Assembly (NCBI RefSeq): GCF_030524025.1
Contig: NZ_JAUNHI010000012.1
Coordinates: 1 to 64,000 of the forward strand
DNA: 64,000 nt
DNA from: Actinomyces sp.
Lineage (GTDB): Bacteria; Actinomycetota; Actinomycetes; Actinomycetales; Actinomycetaceae
Reading direction: 5' to 3'
Below, piece by piece: positions 28,896 through 38,509 of this stretch. The translations under genes were made by a program, and so were the position numbers. Position 1 is the stretch's first letter. Every line of letters starts with the position of its first letter. The notes under the pieces are model-generated. The model made no database searches. It was given only the letters and a program-made list of their open reading frames with translations, and was not told the origin of the DNA.

Positions 28896-30397
28896 GCCGG
28901 CCTCCCTTCGCCAGCGGGGGCGGTATGGGCGCCGTCGGCGGGTTCCTCCCAGATGCCGTCGAGCACGTCCCCGGGCAGGTGGGGGTTGGAGTGCCCGACG
29001 AAGACCGGCTCCTGACCGGCCCGCAGCTGGGCCTCGAAGTCGCGCAACGCACCGATGGCCCAGGGGGCCAGACGCACGATGACGACGAGGTTGAGCAGGC
29101 CGAGCAGGCCCAGGGCGATGTCGGTCAGAGCCCACACGATCGGCAGCGACAGGACGGTGCCGGCGAAGGCCGCGGCGGTGAGCAGGACCCCGAAGGCCTG
29201 CTCGGCGCGCAGCTGCCCACCCAGGTAGTTGACGTTGACCTGGGAGTAGGAGTAGCAGCCCAGCACCGTGGAAAAGACGAGCACGAAGATGAGCACGACC
29301 ATGGGCCAGGTCGTCCAGGCCCCCAGGTGCTCGACGACCGCCTGCTGGGTGAGCACCGCTCCGACGAGGTCCTCGCGCCCGGGCTGGTAGGTGTCGGTGG
29401 CCAGGAGGATGAGCAGGCCCGTGGCCGTGCACACGAGGATCGTGTCGATGAAGACGCCGAAGGCCTGGATGAGCCCCTGGCGCACGGGGTGGGCCACGGT
29501 GGCCGTTCCCGCGGCATTGGGCACGGTGCCCAGGCCCGCCTCGTTGGAGAACAGGCCGCGGCGCACACCGTTGAGGATTGCGGCCAGGGCGCCGCCCATC
29601 GTTCCGAACAGCGCCTCGTCCACGCCGAAGGCGCCGCGCAGGACCTGCCACAGCACCTCGGGCACCTGCCCGATGTTGAGCACGAGGACGACGACGGTGA
29701 CCAGGACGTAGATCAGCGCCATGATCGGGGCCATCCACTCGGTGACCCGCGCCACCGACCGCAGGCCCCCCAGGACGACGGGGGCGGTGAGCAGGACGAG
29801 GGCCACGCCCACCATCCAGGGGGCGACCTCCGGCACGGTGGCGTTGATGACCCCGGCCAGGGCGTTGGTCTGCACCATGACGACCGTCACCCCGACGCTG
29901 GCAATGCACAGGACGGCGAAGACCGCCCCCCAGGCCCGCGAGCCCAGCCCGTTCTTGATGTAGTAGGCCGGCCCGCCCCGGAAGGTGAAGTCACGGCCGC
30001 GCTCCTTGAACACCTGGGCCAGGGTCGACTCGATGAAGCTCGTGGCCATACCGATGAGCGCGACCACCCACATCCAGAACAGGGCGCCGGGACCGCCGGC
30101 GACGACTGCCAGGGCCACCCCGGCGACGTTGCCGATGCCCACCCGCGCGGCCAGGCCGACGGCAAAGGCCTGGAAGGAGGAGATGCCGCCCTGCGCCCCG
30201 GTGCGCGATCCGACCACAGAGTGCAGCATCGTGCCGAAGTGACGCAGCTGGATGCCTCGGGTTCGCACGGTTAGGTAGATGCCCACCGCCACGAGGAGGG
30301 CGGCCAGCACATAGGTGTAGAAGACGTCGTCGATGGTGTTGAGGGTCTCCTCGACCTCGGCCATCGTCGTCGTCGGGGTCAGGGTCTGAATCATCAT
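28892..30397 (-). CDS. Sodium:alanine/glycine symporter, AGCS family (copy 2)
   Basis: 501 residues. Tandem ATGs (30397 and 30394) follow CGGAG; either may be used. Motifs: GGISSFQAFAVGLAARVGIG, TFRGGPAYYIKNGLG, GLFSNEAGLGTVPNAAGT. The tail motif is NPHLPGDVLDGIW. It starts 67 bp after copy 1 ends and overlaps copy 3, so copies 1 to 3 look like one transcript. Confidence 0.95.
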   Translation of the reverse strand: MMIQTLTPTTTMAEVEETLNTIDDVFYTYVLAALLVAVGIYLTVRTRGIQLRHFGTMLHSVVGSRTGAQGGISSFQAFAVGLAARVGIGNVAGVALAVVAGGPGALFWMWVVALIGMATSFIESTLAQVFKERGRDFTFRGGPAYYIKNGLGSRAWGAVFAVLCIASVGVTVVMVQTNALAGVINATVPEVAPWMVGVALVLLTAPVVLGGLRSVARVTEWMAPIMALIYVLVTVVVLVLNIGQVPEVLWQVLRGAFGVDEALFGTMGGALAAILNGVRRGLFSNEAGLGTVPNAAGTATVAHPVRQGLIQAFGVFIDTILVCTATGLLILLATDTYQPGREDLVGAVLTQQAVVEHLGAWTTWPMVVLIFVLVFSTVLGCYSYSQVNVNYLGGQLRAEQAFGVLLTAAAFAGTVLSLPIVWALTDIALGLLGLLNLVVIVRLAPWAIGALRDFEAQLRAGQEPVFVGHSNPHLPGDVLDGIWEEPADGAHTAPAGEGRPA

Positions 30398-30464
30398 CGT
30401 GCTCCGGGTGGGGGACGCGGTCCCGGGAGGTCCCGGGGTGGGGCGGACGGATCGTGCCGGACGG

Positions 30465-32009
30465 TTATGACGGCTCAGGCGGCAAGGACGACGACGAGGC
30501 CTGCCCGGTGGCAGGCCCGGCCGGCTCGGCAGTGGGCTCGGCGGGGCGGGGGGCCCACACGTCCCCGGGGACGTCCCCGGGCAGGTGCGGGTTGCCGGTG
30601 CCGACGAAGACGGGCGAGTCGACCCCGGCACGGCGCTGGGCCTCGTAGTCGCGCAGGGCGCCCAGGCCCCACCGCGACAGCGTCAGGAGGGCCACGAGGT
30701 TGGTCACCGTCATCACCGCCATGGCGATGTCGACGGTGTTCCACACGAGGGCCAAGGAGGCCAGGGCACCGACCACCACCGAGGCCACCGACAGGACGCG
30801 CACCGCCCAGGTCGCCCACGCGGCGCCGGTGAGGAAGGCCATGTTGGTCGCCGAGTAGACGTAGGCGGCGATGATCGAGGAGTAGGCCAGGACGAAGATG
30901 AGCACCGCCATCGGCATGATCGTCCACCCGCCCAGCTCCCTGGCCACGGCCAGGGTCGTCAGGTTCGCGGGGCTGACCCCCGGGGCGCCCCAGACCTCGG
31001 GACCGGCGATGAGGATGACGAAGGCGGTGGCGGTACACACGATGATCGTGTCGATGAACACGCCCAGGGACTGGATGAGCCCCTGCTTGACCGGGTGGTC
31101 GACGGTGGCCGTCGCCGCGGCGTTGGGGGCGGTGCCCTGACCCGCCTCGTTGGAGAACAGGCCGCGCTTCGTGCCGTTGACCACGGCGGCGAGCATGCCC
31201 CCGCCCAGGCCGCCCACGAGCGGCTCAGGGGCGAAGGCGCCCTTGACGATCTGGACGATGACCTCGTCGAACTGACTGAGGTTGAGACCGACGATGACCG
31301 CCACCATGGCGACGTAGATGAGCGCCATGATCGGCGCCATCCACTCGGTGACCCTGGCCACCGAGCGGATGCCCCCGAAGATGACCATTGAGGAGAAGAC
31401 AAACAGGAGCGCGGCGATGACCAGCTGGGCCGGGCTCAGGCCGCCCAGGCCCTCCAGGGGCGAGGCCCCGGTGTCGCCCAGGGCGGACAGGAGGGTGCCT
31501 GCGATCGCGTTGGCCTGCACGGAGGTGATGACGAAGGCGCAGGTGATGACGGTGATGGCCGCGAAGACCGAGGCCAGGGCGCGGCTGCGCATGCCCCGGG
31601 CCATGTAGTAGGCCGGGCCGCCGCGGAAGGTGCCGTCGGCGGCGCGGACCTTGAACACCTGGGCCAAGGTGGCCTCGAAGAAGGCGGTGGACATGCCCAC
31701 GAGGGCCACCACCCACATCCAGAAGATGGCGCCCGGGCCGCCCAGAAGCAGCGCCGCCGCCACGCCGAAGACGTTGCCCACGCCCACGCGCGCGGCCAGT
31801 GAGATCGTGAAGGCCTGGAAGGAGGAGATTCCACCCCCGGCGCCCTGGCGGGAGCCCAGGACCGTGCGCACCATCGCGGGGAACAGGCGCACCTGCATGC
31901 CGCGCGAGGCGATGGTGAGCACCACACCCGTGCCCACGAGCACCCACATCGTGATGTGTGCGGTGATCCAGTCGGCGATCGACAACAGCGATGCGGACAG
32001 AGCTTCCAT
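30465..32009 (-). CDS. Sodium:alanine/glycine symporter, AGCS family (copy 1)
   Basis: 514 residues, first of the four-gene cluster. Motifs: GGISSFQAFTISLAARVGVG, TFRGGPAYYMARGM, GLFSNEAGQGTAPNAAATAT. The C-terminal tail after NPHLPGDVPGDVW is extended and Pro/Ala/Ser-rich. ATG 32009 was chosen as the first Met before the conserved first helix, with AAGG about 8 nt upstream. A phased array of 10-bp repeats lies immediately upstream (32031-32090) and may control the cluster. Confidence 0.95.
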   Translation of the reverse strand: MEALSASLLSIADWITAHITMWVLVGTGVVLTIASRGMQVRLFPAMVRTVLGSRQGAGGGISSFQAFTISLAARVGVGNVFGVAAALLLGGPGAIFWMWVVALVGMSTAFFEATLAQVFKVRAADGTFRGGPAYYMARGMRSRALASVFAAITVITCAFVITSVQANAIAGTLLSALGDTGASPLEGLGGLSPAQLVIAALLFVFSSMVIFGGIRSVARVTEWMAPIMALIYVAMVAVIVGLNLSQFDEVIVQIVKGAFAPEPLVGGLGGGMLAAVVNGTKRGLFSNEAGQGTAPNAAATATVDHPVKQGLIQSLGVFIDTIIVCTATAFVILIAGPEVWGAPGVSPANLTTLAVARELGGWTIMPMAVLIFVLAYSSIIAAYVYSATNMAFLTGAAWATWAVRVLSVASVVVGALASLALVWNTVDIAMAVMTVTNLVALLTLSRWGLGALRDYEAQRRAGVDSPVFVGTGNPHLPGDVPGDVWAPRPAEPTAEPAGPATGQASSSSLPPEPS

Positions 32010-32030
32010 GGAGGGAACCTTCGCGCAGGA

Positions 32031-32090
32031 CGTAGAGAACAGTGGACGACAGTAGAACACTGTAGAGGACAGTAGAGGACTGTAGAGGAC
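32031..32090. repeat. Six 10-bp tandem repeats upstream of the symporter cluster
   Basis: Consecutive 10-bp units with consensus (A/T)GTAGAGGAC; the last three are nearly identical and the first three diverge. On the minus strand each unit reads GTCCTCTAC(A/T), so TACTGT/TACAGT -10-like hexamers recur every turn. The array starts 22 bp before the ATG of copy 1. The 10-bp period puts every unit on one helix face. The remaining gap to the helicase gene (32091-32228) shows nothing else. Confidence 0.8.
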
Positions 32091-32228
32091 AACAGCAGGC
32101 ATCGTCTCACACCCGGAGGCGCCCGGGGTTCCAGCGGACCGCTCAGCGGCCGGAGTCCACCCGGATGACGAAGCCGCCGCCGGGGGCGAGCCGGACGCGC
32201 GCGGCCGGGCCCGTGAGACGATGGCCGC

Positions 32229-34937
32229 ATGGCTCCCTCCTCGGCGGTTCCCTCGCTCAACGCGATGCTCGACTCCCTCATCCCCGCCGACGACCCCGAG
32301 CGCGTCCCTGAGCCGGAGGACCTCTACATCGCCTTCAGCCAGTGGGCCGAGTCCACCGGCCGCCCCCTCTACCCCCACCAGGACGAGGCCCTGTCCCAGA
32401 TCCTCGACGGTCGCCACCTCATCGCGGCCACGCCCACGGGCTCGGGCAAGTCGATGATCGCCCTGGCGGCCCACACCGCCTCCCTGGCCCGGGGCGGGCG
32501 CTCCTACTACACCGCCCCCCTCAAGGCCCTCGTGTCGGAGAAGTTCTTCGAGCTCGTCGGCCTGTTCGGCGCCGAGAACGTCGGGATGGTCACCGGCGAC
32601 ACCTCCATCAACCCCGCCGCCCCGGTCGTGTGCTGCACCGCCGAGATCCTGGCCAACCAGTCCCTGCGCGAGGGCGAGGCAATGGATGTCGACACCGTCG
32701 TCATGGACGAGTTCCACTACTACGCCGACCCGCAGCGCGGCTGGGCCTGGCAGGTCCCCTTGCTCGAGCTCCCGCAGGCCCAGATGGTCCTGCTCTCGGC
32801 GACGCTGGGGGACGTGTCCTTCTTCGTGCGTGACATGCGTGAGCGCACGGGGCGCGAGGTCGGGGTCGTCGACGACGCGGTGCGCCCGGTGCCCCTGGAG
32901 ATGGAGTACGTCGTCGAGCCCATCGGCGAGCTGCTCGAGCGCCTGGTCGGCCAGGGCCGGGCACCGGTCTACGTCGTCCACTTCTCCCAGAAGGAGGCGA
33001 TCGAGCGGGCCACCTCCCTGCTGAGCGTTGACCTGGGCGCGAAGGCCCGCAAGGCCGAGATCGCCTCGGCGCTGGGGGACTTCCGTTTCGGCGGCGGTTT
33101 CGGGGCGACACTCTCGCGCCTGCTGCGCGCGGGGATCGGCGTCCACCACGCCGGAATGCTGCCCCGCTACCGCCGGCTAGTCGAGCGCCTGGCCCGCCGG
33201 GGAGTCCTGTCGGTCATCTGCGGCACCGACACCCTGGGGGTGGGCATCAACGTGCCGATCCGCTCGGTGGTGCTCACCAGCCTCGTCAAGTTCGACGGCG
33301 CCAAGGAGCGCCACCTCACCGCCCGGGAGTTCCACCAGATCGCCGGACGCGCCGGCCGGGCGGGCTTCGACACCCGCGGCTACGTCGTCGTCCAGGCGCC
33401 CGAGCATGTCATCGACAACGCCAAGGCCCTGGCCAAGGCCGGGGACGACCCGCGCAAGATCCGCAAGATCGTGCGCAAGAAGGCCCCCGAGGGGCGGGTC
33501 AACTGGACGGACAAGACCTTCGAGCGGCTGCGCGACGCCGCGCCCGAGACCCTGACCAGCCAGTTCCAGGTCACCACGACGATGGTCCTCAACCTTCTGG
33601 AGCGCGACGGCGACCCGGTGCGGGCGATGGCCCAGCTGCTCGATCGCGTCCACGAGCCGGGGGCGGACCGGCGCCGCCACGTGCGGCGCGCCGTGACGAT
33701 CTACCAGTCGCTGCGCACCGCCGGAGTGGTCGAGCACGTCTCGAGCGCCCGGGCCGCGGCCGATGGCAGGCCCCGGCTGCGCCTGGCGGTCGACCTGCCC
33801 GAGGACTTCGCCCTCAACCAGCCCCTGGCGCCCTTCGGCCTGGCGGCCATGGACCTGCTCAACATCGACTCCCCCGAGCACACCCTTGATGTCGTCTCGG
33901 TGGTCGAGGCGACCCTGGACGACCCCCGCCCCCTGCTCTACGCCCAGCAGCGGACCGCCCGCGGGGAGGCCGTCGCAGCGATGAAGGCCGAGGGCCTCGA
34001 CTACGACGAGCGCATGGCCGCCCTGGAGGAGATCACCTGGCCCCGTCCACTGGCCGAGCTGCTGGCCCCCGCCCTGGAGATGTACAAGCGGTCCAACCCC
34101 TGGGTGGCCGAGGAGGAGCTGTCGCCCAAGTCGGTGGTCCGCGAGATGGTCGAGAACGCCATGACCTTTTCCGACCTCGTCTCCCGCTACGAGCTCGGCC
34201 GCTCCGAGGGGGTGGTGCTGCGGTACCTGTCCGACGCCTACCGGGCGCTGCGTCAGGTGGTGCCCGAGGAGCACCGCACTGAGGAGGTCGGCGAGCTCAT
34301 CGACTGGCTCGGCGCCCTGGTCCGCGCGGTGGACTCCTCTCTGCTCGACGAGTGGGAGGCACTGGGGGCCGCCCAGGCCGGCCGGGCGGAGGCGGGAGCC
34401 GCCCTTCTGACGGACGGCTCCGACCGGCCCGGCCACGACGACTCGATGGGTGTCGAGCGGGCCTTCGGGGCCGACGCCGAGGGGCGCGTGGCCCTGACCC
34501 GCAACCTTCACGCCTTCCGCGCGGCGGTGCGCCGGGACATGTTCCGCCGGGTCGAGCTGATGGCGCGCGACGACGTGGCGGGCCTGGCCGCGCTGGACGC
34601 CTCGGCGGGCTGGGGCGAGGAGCGTTGGGATGCGGCCCTGGGCCGCTACTGGGAGGAGTACGACTGGATCGGCACCGGCAACGCTGCCCGCTCGGTGGCC
34701 CTGGCCCCCCTCGATGAGGAGCCCGGGGAGGCCGACCTGGCCGCCGCCGGGGTCTCCGAGCGGCTGCGTGAGGCCCTGGACCGTGCGGGACGCCGGGTCT
34801 GGCTGGCCACGCAGATCCTGGAGGACCCCGAGGGCGACCACGACTGGCGGCTCACCGCGCTGGTCGACCTGGCCGAGTGCGACGCCGCGGGGCGGGCCGT
34901 CGTCCACCTGCTGGGCGTGGGTCCGCAGGAGGGGTGA
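32229..34937 (+). CDS. DEAD/DEAH-box helicase with DUF3516
   Basis: 902-residue Ski2-like superfamily-2 helicase. Motifs in order: Q-like PHQDEALSQIL, Walker A ATPTGSGKS (about residues 65-75), Ia TAPLKALVSEK, II MDEFHYY, III LLSATLGD, IV-VI through VHHAGMLPRYR, VICGTDTLGVGIN and QIAGRAGRAGFD. The C-terminal half (from about residue 440) is the actinobacterial DUF3516 region. Probably an RNA helicase; its substrate is unknown. There is no clear Shine-Dalgarno sequence at ATG 32229. The TSUP permease gene follows 13 nt later. Confidence 0.93.
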   Translation: MAPSSAVPSLNAMLDSLIPADDPERVPEPEDLYIAFSQWAESTGRPLYPHQDEALSQILDGRHLIAATPTGSGKSMIALAAHTASLARGGRSYYTAPLKALVSEKFFELVGLFGAENVGMVTGDTSINPAAPVVCCTAEILANQSLREGEAMDVDTVVMDEFHYYADPQRGWAWQVPLLELPQAQMVLLSATLGDVSFFVRDMRERTGREVGVVDDAVRPVPLEMEYVVEPIGELLERLVGQGRAPVYVVHFSQKEAIERATSLLSVDLGAKARKAEIASALGDFRFGGGFGATLSRLLRAGIGVHHAGMLPRYRRLVERLARRGVLSVICGTDTLGVGINVPIRSVVLTSLVKFDGAKERHLTAREFHQIAGRAGRAGFDTRGYVVVQAPEHVIDNAKALAKAGDDPRKIRKIVRKKAPEGRVNWTDKTFERLRDAAPETLTSQFQVTTTMVLNLLERDGDPVRAMAQLLDRVHEPGADRRRHVRRAVTIYQSLRTAGVVEHVSSARAAADGRPRLRLAVDLPEDFALNQPLAPFGLAAMDLLNIDSPEHTLDVVSVVEATLDDPRPLLYAQQRTARGEAVAAMKAEGLDYDERMAALEEITWPRPLAELLAPALEMYKRSNPWVAEEELSPKSVVREMVENAMTFSDLVSRYELGRSEGVVLRYLSDAYRALRQVVPEEHRTEEVGELIDWLGALVRAVDSSLLDEWEALGAAQAGRAEAGAALLTDGSDRPGHDDSMGVERAFGADAEGRVALTRNLHAFRAAVRRDMFRRVELMARDDVAGLAALDASAGWGEERWDAALGRYWEEYDWIGTGNAARSVALAPLDEEPGEADLAAAGVSERLREALDRAGRRVWLATQILEDPEGDHDWRLTALVDLAECDAAGRAVVHLLGVGPQEG

Positions 34938-34950
34938 GGACGGGCCCGGT

Positions 34951-35811
34951 ATGACCGACCTCCTGGCCGCACTGTCGGTGCCGGGGCTCACGGCCTCGCT
35001 GCTCGCCCTGCTTATGTGCGCCGCCCTCCTGGCAGGCTGGGTGGACGCGGTGGTCGGCGGCGGCGGCCTGGTCCAGGTCCCCGCGCTTATGCTCGTGCCG
35101 GGCCTGCCGGCCACCCACGCCCTGGGCACGAACAAGGTCTCCTCGGTCATGGGCACGACCGCGGCCGCAGGCACCTACCGGCGGCAGGTCGGTTTCCCCG
35201 CCCATGTACTGAGCACCTCCCTCCTGGCCTTGGGCACAGCCGGTTGTGGCGCGCTGGCGGCGACCCGGATGCCCACCGAGGTCCTTCGGCCGGTGATCGC
35301 GGCCGCCCTCCTGGCCGTGCTGGCAGTCACGGTCCTCAAGCCCGACTCCTTCACCGGCGGCGGGAGGCGCCCCGGCACCGGGGCGCCGCAGGACACCCTG
35401 GAGCCGGGGCCGGGTGGCGCGGCGGCCCCGGCGGCTGTGCCGCGGCGCTCGGTGCTCATGCGGTGCCTGGCCCTGGGGGCTGCGATCGGTGTCTACGACG
35501 GCATGCTCGGCCCGGGCACCGGCTCCTTCCTCCTCATCGGGTTCATCCTGCTGGTCGGTCTGGACACGCTCACCGCCGTGGCGATGTCCAAGGCGGTCAA
35601 CCTCGCCACCAACGCCGGCGCCCTGGCGGTGTTCGCGCTGCTCGGGGCGGTGCAGTGGCGGCTGGGCCTGCTCATGGGCGTGGCGAACATGGTCGGCGGC
35701 TGGCTCGGGGCACGCACCGCCTCCCGGTTCGGCCCGCGCTTCGTGCGCGTCGTGCTCGTGGTCGTTGTGCTCGCGCTCCTGGTCAGGCTCCTCAGCCAGT
35801 CGCTGGGATGA
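34951..35811 (+). CDS. TauE/SafE (TSUP) family permease
   Basis: 286-residue membrane protein with about eight helices in two halves; WVDAVVGGGGLVQVPALM and HALGTNKVSSVMG in the first half and YDGMLGPGTGSFLLIGF with SKAVNLATNAGAL in the second are family hallmarks. Members export sulfite, sulfoacetate or other organosulfur/organic anions; the substrate here is unknown. ATG is 13 nt after the helicase stop, so co-transcription is likely. A Gly/Pro-rich loop (about residues 130-165) links the halves. Confidence 0.9.
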   Translation: MTDLLAALSVPGLTASLLALLMCAALLAGWVDAVVGGGGLVQVPALMLVPGLPATHALGTNKVSSVMGTTAAAGTYRRQVGFPAHVLSTSLLALGTAGCGALAATRMPTEVLRPVIAAALLAVLAVTVLKPDSFTGGGRRPGTGAPQDTLEPGPGGAAAPAAVPRRSVLMRCLALGAAIGVYDGMLGPGTGSFLLIGFILLVGLDTLTAVAMSKAVNLATNAGALAVFALLGAVQWRLGLLMGVANMVGGWLGARTASRFGPRFVRVVLVVVVLALLVRLLSQSLG

Positions 35812-35838
35812 GTGGGCCCGGGGTGGCCCAGGCCCGTC

Positions 35839-36798
35839 TCAGTCCAGGCCGGCCACAGCGCGCGCCAGCACGGCGGTGTCCGCGGGGCCGGTGCGGCAGC
35901 AGCCGCCGACCAGGCGCAGGCCGGCGTCGATCCATGCCGGGACGCCGGCGGTGAAGCGCCCAGCGGCCTGCGCCGTCTGCCAGGACTTGGTGGCCGGGTC
36001 GTAGACGTCCCCGGAGTTGGGGTAGGCGACCAGCGGCTTGCGCGTGGCCGCACCGAGCACTGGCAGCGCCCGTGCCACGGTCGGCGGGGGCACGCAGTTG
36101 AGACCGACCGCGCTGACCGCCGGGCACCGGTCGGCCCAGGCGGCGGCCGCGGCCAGCGGTGTGCCGTCGGCCAGGGTCCGGCCATCGGCCCGCACCTGGA
36201 AGGAGACCCAGCACTCGGCATCGGGGACGGTCTGGGTGAGGATGTCGAGGACCGCGCGGGCCTCGTCGAGGCGGGGGATGGTCTCCAGGGCGAACAGCCG
36301 CAGGCCCTGGGAGGCGAGGGCCTCGATGCACGGGCGGTGGACCTGCTCGAAGTCGGGGACGTGCACCGAGTAGGCGCCGATGTACTCCGACCCGTCCGCC
36401 AGGTAGGCGCCGTAGGGGCCCAGTCCCCCGGCGACAAGCACCGGCGCCGCCGAGCCAGCTGCCTCGGCGGCCGCCTCCTGGGCCAGGCGCGCGGAGGTCT
36501 CCAGCGCCTGGAGCGCCGCGGCCCGCCCCAGCCCGGCCCGTTCGAAGGCCGGCACGGTGGCCTGGTAGGAGTTGGTCGTCAGCACCCGGGCGCCGGCCGC
36601 GACGTAGTCGGCGTGGACGGCGGCGACGGCCTCGGGGTCCTCAACCAGGGCCCGGGCGGACCACAGGGCGTGGCGGGTGTCGACGCCGCGGGCGTCGAGC
36701 TCGGTGCCCATCGCCCCGTCGAGGACGAGGACCTCCCGGCTGAGCAGCTCGGCCAGGCCGGGGGCGTGGGACCCGTCGTCGGGTATCACGGTTCGCAT
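35839..36798 (-). CDS. mmuM: Homocysteine S-methyltransferase
   Basis: Transfers a methyl group from S-methylmethionine (or SAM) to homocysteine, giving methionine. 319 residues, (beta/alpha)8 barrel with VLDGAMGTELDARG, LTTNSYQAT and the zinc ligands in AVGLNC and LVGGCCRTGP. Leaderless start: TACCGT (36805-36810), 6 nt, ATG. No S-methylmethionine permease (mmuP) adjoins it, though an amino-acid symporter cluster is about 4 kb away. Confidence 0.93.
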   Translation of the reverse strand: MRTVIPDDGSHAPGLAELLSREVLVLDGAMGTELDARGVDTRHALWSARALVEDPEAVAAVHADYVAAGARVLTTNSYQATVPAFERAGLGRAAALQALETSARLAQEAAAEAAGSAAPVLVAGGLGPYGAYLADGSEYIGAYSVHVPDFEQVHRPCIEALASQGLRLFALETIPRLDEARAVLDILTQTVPDAECWVSFQVRADGRTLADGTPLAAAAAWADRCPAVSAVGLNCVPPPTVARALPVLGAATRKPLVAYPNSGDVYDPATKSWQTAQAAGRFTAGVPAWIDAGLRLVGGCCRTGPADTAVLARAVAGLD

Positions 36799-36878
36799 AC
36801 TGGCACGGTAGCCGGGGCGGCCGGCGCGTCACCGCCTGATCCGCCGGGGGCGCTCCGAGCGGGCCGCCCTGCGCCGGC

Positions 36879-37262
36879 TCACAGGATGCCGCGGCCGGGC
36901 ACGACCTGCTTGCCGAAGGGGAAACAGGTCACGGGGATCATCTTGATGTTGGCGATGGCCAGGGGGATCCCGATGACGGTCACCGCCTGCGCCACGGCGG
37001 TCATGACGTGCCCGATGGCCAGCCACAGCCCCGCCACGAGGAACCAGATGACGTTACCCAGCGCGCTCATGGCCCCCGCGTCGGGCTGGGGTACGACCTC
37101 GCGCCCGAAGGGCCACAGGGCGTAGCCGGCGATGCGGAATGAGGCGATCCCCGCGGGGATCGTCACGATGAACACGCAGGCGATGAGCCCCACGACGACG
37201 TACTCGACGAAGAGCCAGAAGCCCCCCAGGACTACCCAGATGACGTTGAGAACGGTACGCAT
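36879..37262 (-). CDS. YccF-domain inner-membrane protein
   Basis: 127 residues, start at MRTVLNVIW where the family begins. Two YccF repeats, each a hydrophobic pair: VIWVVLGGFWLFVEYVVVG then FRIAGYALWPFGREV, and VIWFLVAGLWLAIGHVMTA then IKMIPVTCFPFGKQV. The repeated (A/C)xxPFGxxV motif is diagnostic. Function unknown; a membrane location is certain from the helices. Confidence 0.9.
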   Translation of the reverse strand: MRTVLNVIWVVLGGFWLFVEYVVVGLIACVFIVTIPAGIASFRIAGYALWPFGREVVPQPDAGAMSALGNVIWFLVAGLWLAIGHVMTAVAQAVTVIGIPLAIANIKMIPVTCFPFGKQVVPGRGIL

Positions 37263-37364
37263 GGGGCGATTAAAACCGGCGGGACGGCTCACCGCATCGA
37301 CCGTCAGGACGAGCTCGCCATGTTCCGCATCCACCTCCGGGAGCACCCGTGGGACGGGCGCGGC

Positions 37365-38285
37365 TCACCAGAAGACGCGCTGCTCGATGGCGTCGGCGAA
37401 GCTCTCCAGCGCCTCGGGGGTCGAGCCGAGGTAGAGCCCGGCGTCGATGAGGGAGACCTCCATGAGGTAGAAGCCGCCCTGCCCGTCCTCGACGACGTCG
37501 ACCCGGTTGAACAGCAGCTGGCTGTGGCGCCCGGCGCGCTCCTTGATGACGCGGTGGATGGCCTTGCGGACCTTCTCCCCCCAGAGCCACTCCTGCTCGC
37601 TGGGCTCGCGGGCGGTGACGATCTCCTCGTGCACCTCGTCGGTGGAGCGGAAGGAGGGGTGGAGCATCGGGGCCTTCTCCACGGCGTGGGACAGCACTCC
37701 GTTGAAGTAGACCAGGGACAGCTCGCCCTTGCGGTCGACCTCCTCGAGGTAGCGCTGGACCATGACGGAGCGGGAGCGACGCAGGTGGTGCATCGTGTCG
37801 TTGATGGCGTCCGAGCGGCTGCGCGCGTCGGTGGCGGTGTAGCGGCCGGTGCCCCGGCCCCCCGAGGAGATGGCCGGCTTGACGACGAAGTCGCCGTGGG
37901 CGGGGAAGCGGGTGTGGACCTGATGCTTGGACAAGCCGTCGGTGGGCTCGATCCAGGTCGTGGGGATCGTCGGCACACCCAGCTCGGCCAGGCGCGTGAG
38001 GTAGTGCTTGTCGGCGTTCCAGGCCACGACCTCGGCCGGGTTGGCCAGGCGCGGCAGGGAGCGGGTCCAGGCGAGGAAGTCGGCGTAGTTGCGCTCCAGG
38101 GCGTAGTCACGCACGGAGCGCAGCACGACCGTGCCCGCCTCGCCCCAGTCGACGGCGGGGTCGTTCCACACGGCGATCCGCGGCTCGATGCCGCGCTGAC
38201 GCAGCGCGTCGGGCAGGCCGAGGTCGTCGTCGTCCAGGTCGGGGTAGTCGGAAGATGTCGCCAGGGTCACGATCGGAGTGCTCAC
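37365..38285 (-). CDS. ATP-grasp family ligase-like protein
   Basis: About 306 residues. The N-terminal part (VTLATSSDYPDLDDDDLGLP) is a pre-ATP-grasp fold; the central domain has FVVKPAISSGGRGTGRY, RSVMVQRYLEEVDRKGELSL and a C-terminal LMEVSLIDAGLYL that supplies metal-binding residues. Family members form amide or ester bonds through acyl phosphates; the substrate is unknown. GTG 38285 is 7 nt after TAGCGT (38293-38298), favouring it over the in-frame GTG 38294, which overlaps that hexamer. Confidence 0.8.
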   Translation of the reverse strand: MSTPIVTLATSSDYPDLDDDDLGLPDALRQRGIEPRIAVWNDPAVDWGEAGTVVLRSVRDYALERNYADFLAWTRSLPRLANPAEVVAWNADKHYLTRLAELGVPTIPTTWIEPTDGLSKHQVHTRFPAHGDFVVKPAISSGGRGTGRYTATDARSRSDAINDTMHHLRRSRSVMVQRYLEEVDRKGELSLVYFNGVLSHAVEKAPMLHPSFRSTDEVHEEIVTAREPSEQEWLWGEKVRKAIHRVIKERAGRHSQLLFNRVDVVEDGQGGFYLMEVSLIDAGLYLGSTPEALESFADAIEQRVFW

Positions 38286-38447
38286 GGGCCCCACGCTACC
38301 GTTCCCGAGGGCTTTCGGGGTGGGTCCGCCGTCCCCGGCTTGCCGCGGTAGCGGGCCTCCAGCGGCCGGTGGTCACCACCTGCCCGCGGCCCCACCGCGA
38401 CACCCTGAGACATCCCGCACATGAGGGGGCGGAGGCGGCCTCCGGAG

Positions 38448-38476
38448 TGGACACCTCGGTGCGGAGGACGTAAAGT
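38448..38476 (+). promoter_or_regulatory. Promoter of the tRNA-Lys pair
   Basis: TGGACA (38448-38453) and TAAAGT (38471-38476) with a 17-bp spacer, 33 bp before the first tRNA. The rest of the 224-bp gap before the tRNA shows nothing recognisable. Confidence 0.6.
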
Positions 38477-38509
38477 CAGCCTCCGTCGCCCGGGCCATCC
38501 GGATGACCT

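Noticed and set aside
26413..29052. 879-codon minus-strand frame across two symporter genes
   Set aside because: Arg/Gly/Pro-rich wrong-frame reading of two well-defined AGCS genes, each with its own Shine-Dalgarno sequence.
30465..30640. Conserved DNA stretch at the 3' ends of the four symporter genes as a repeat element
   Set aside because: The similarity follows the coding motif NPHLPGD and codon bias, so it is protein-level conservation.
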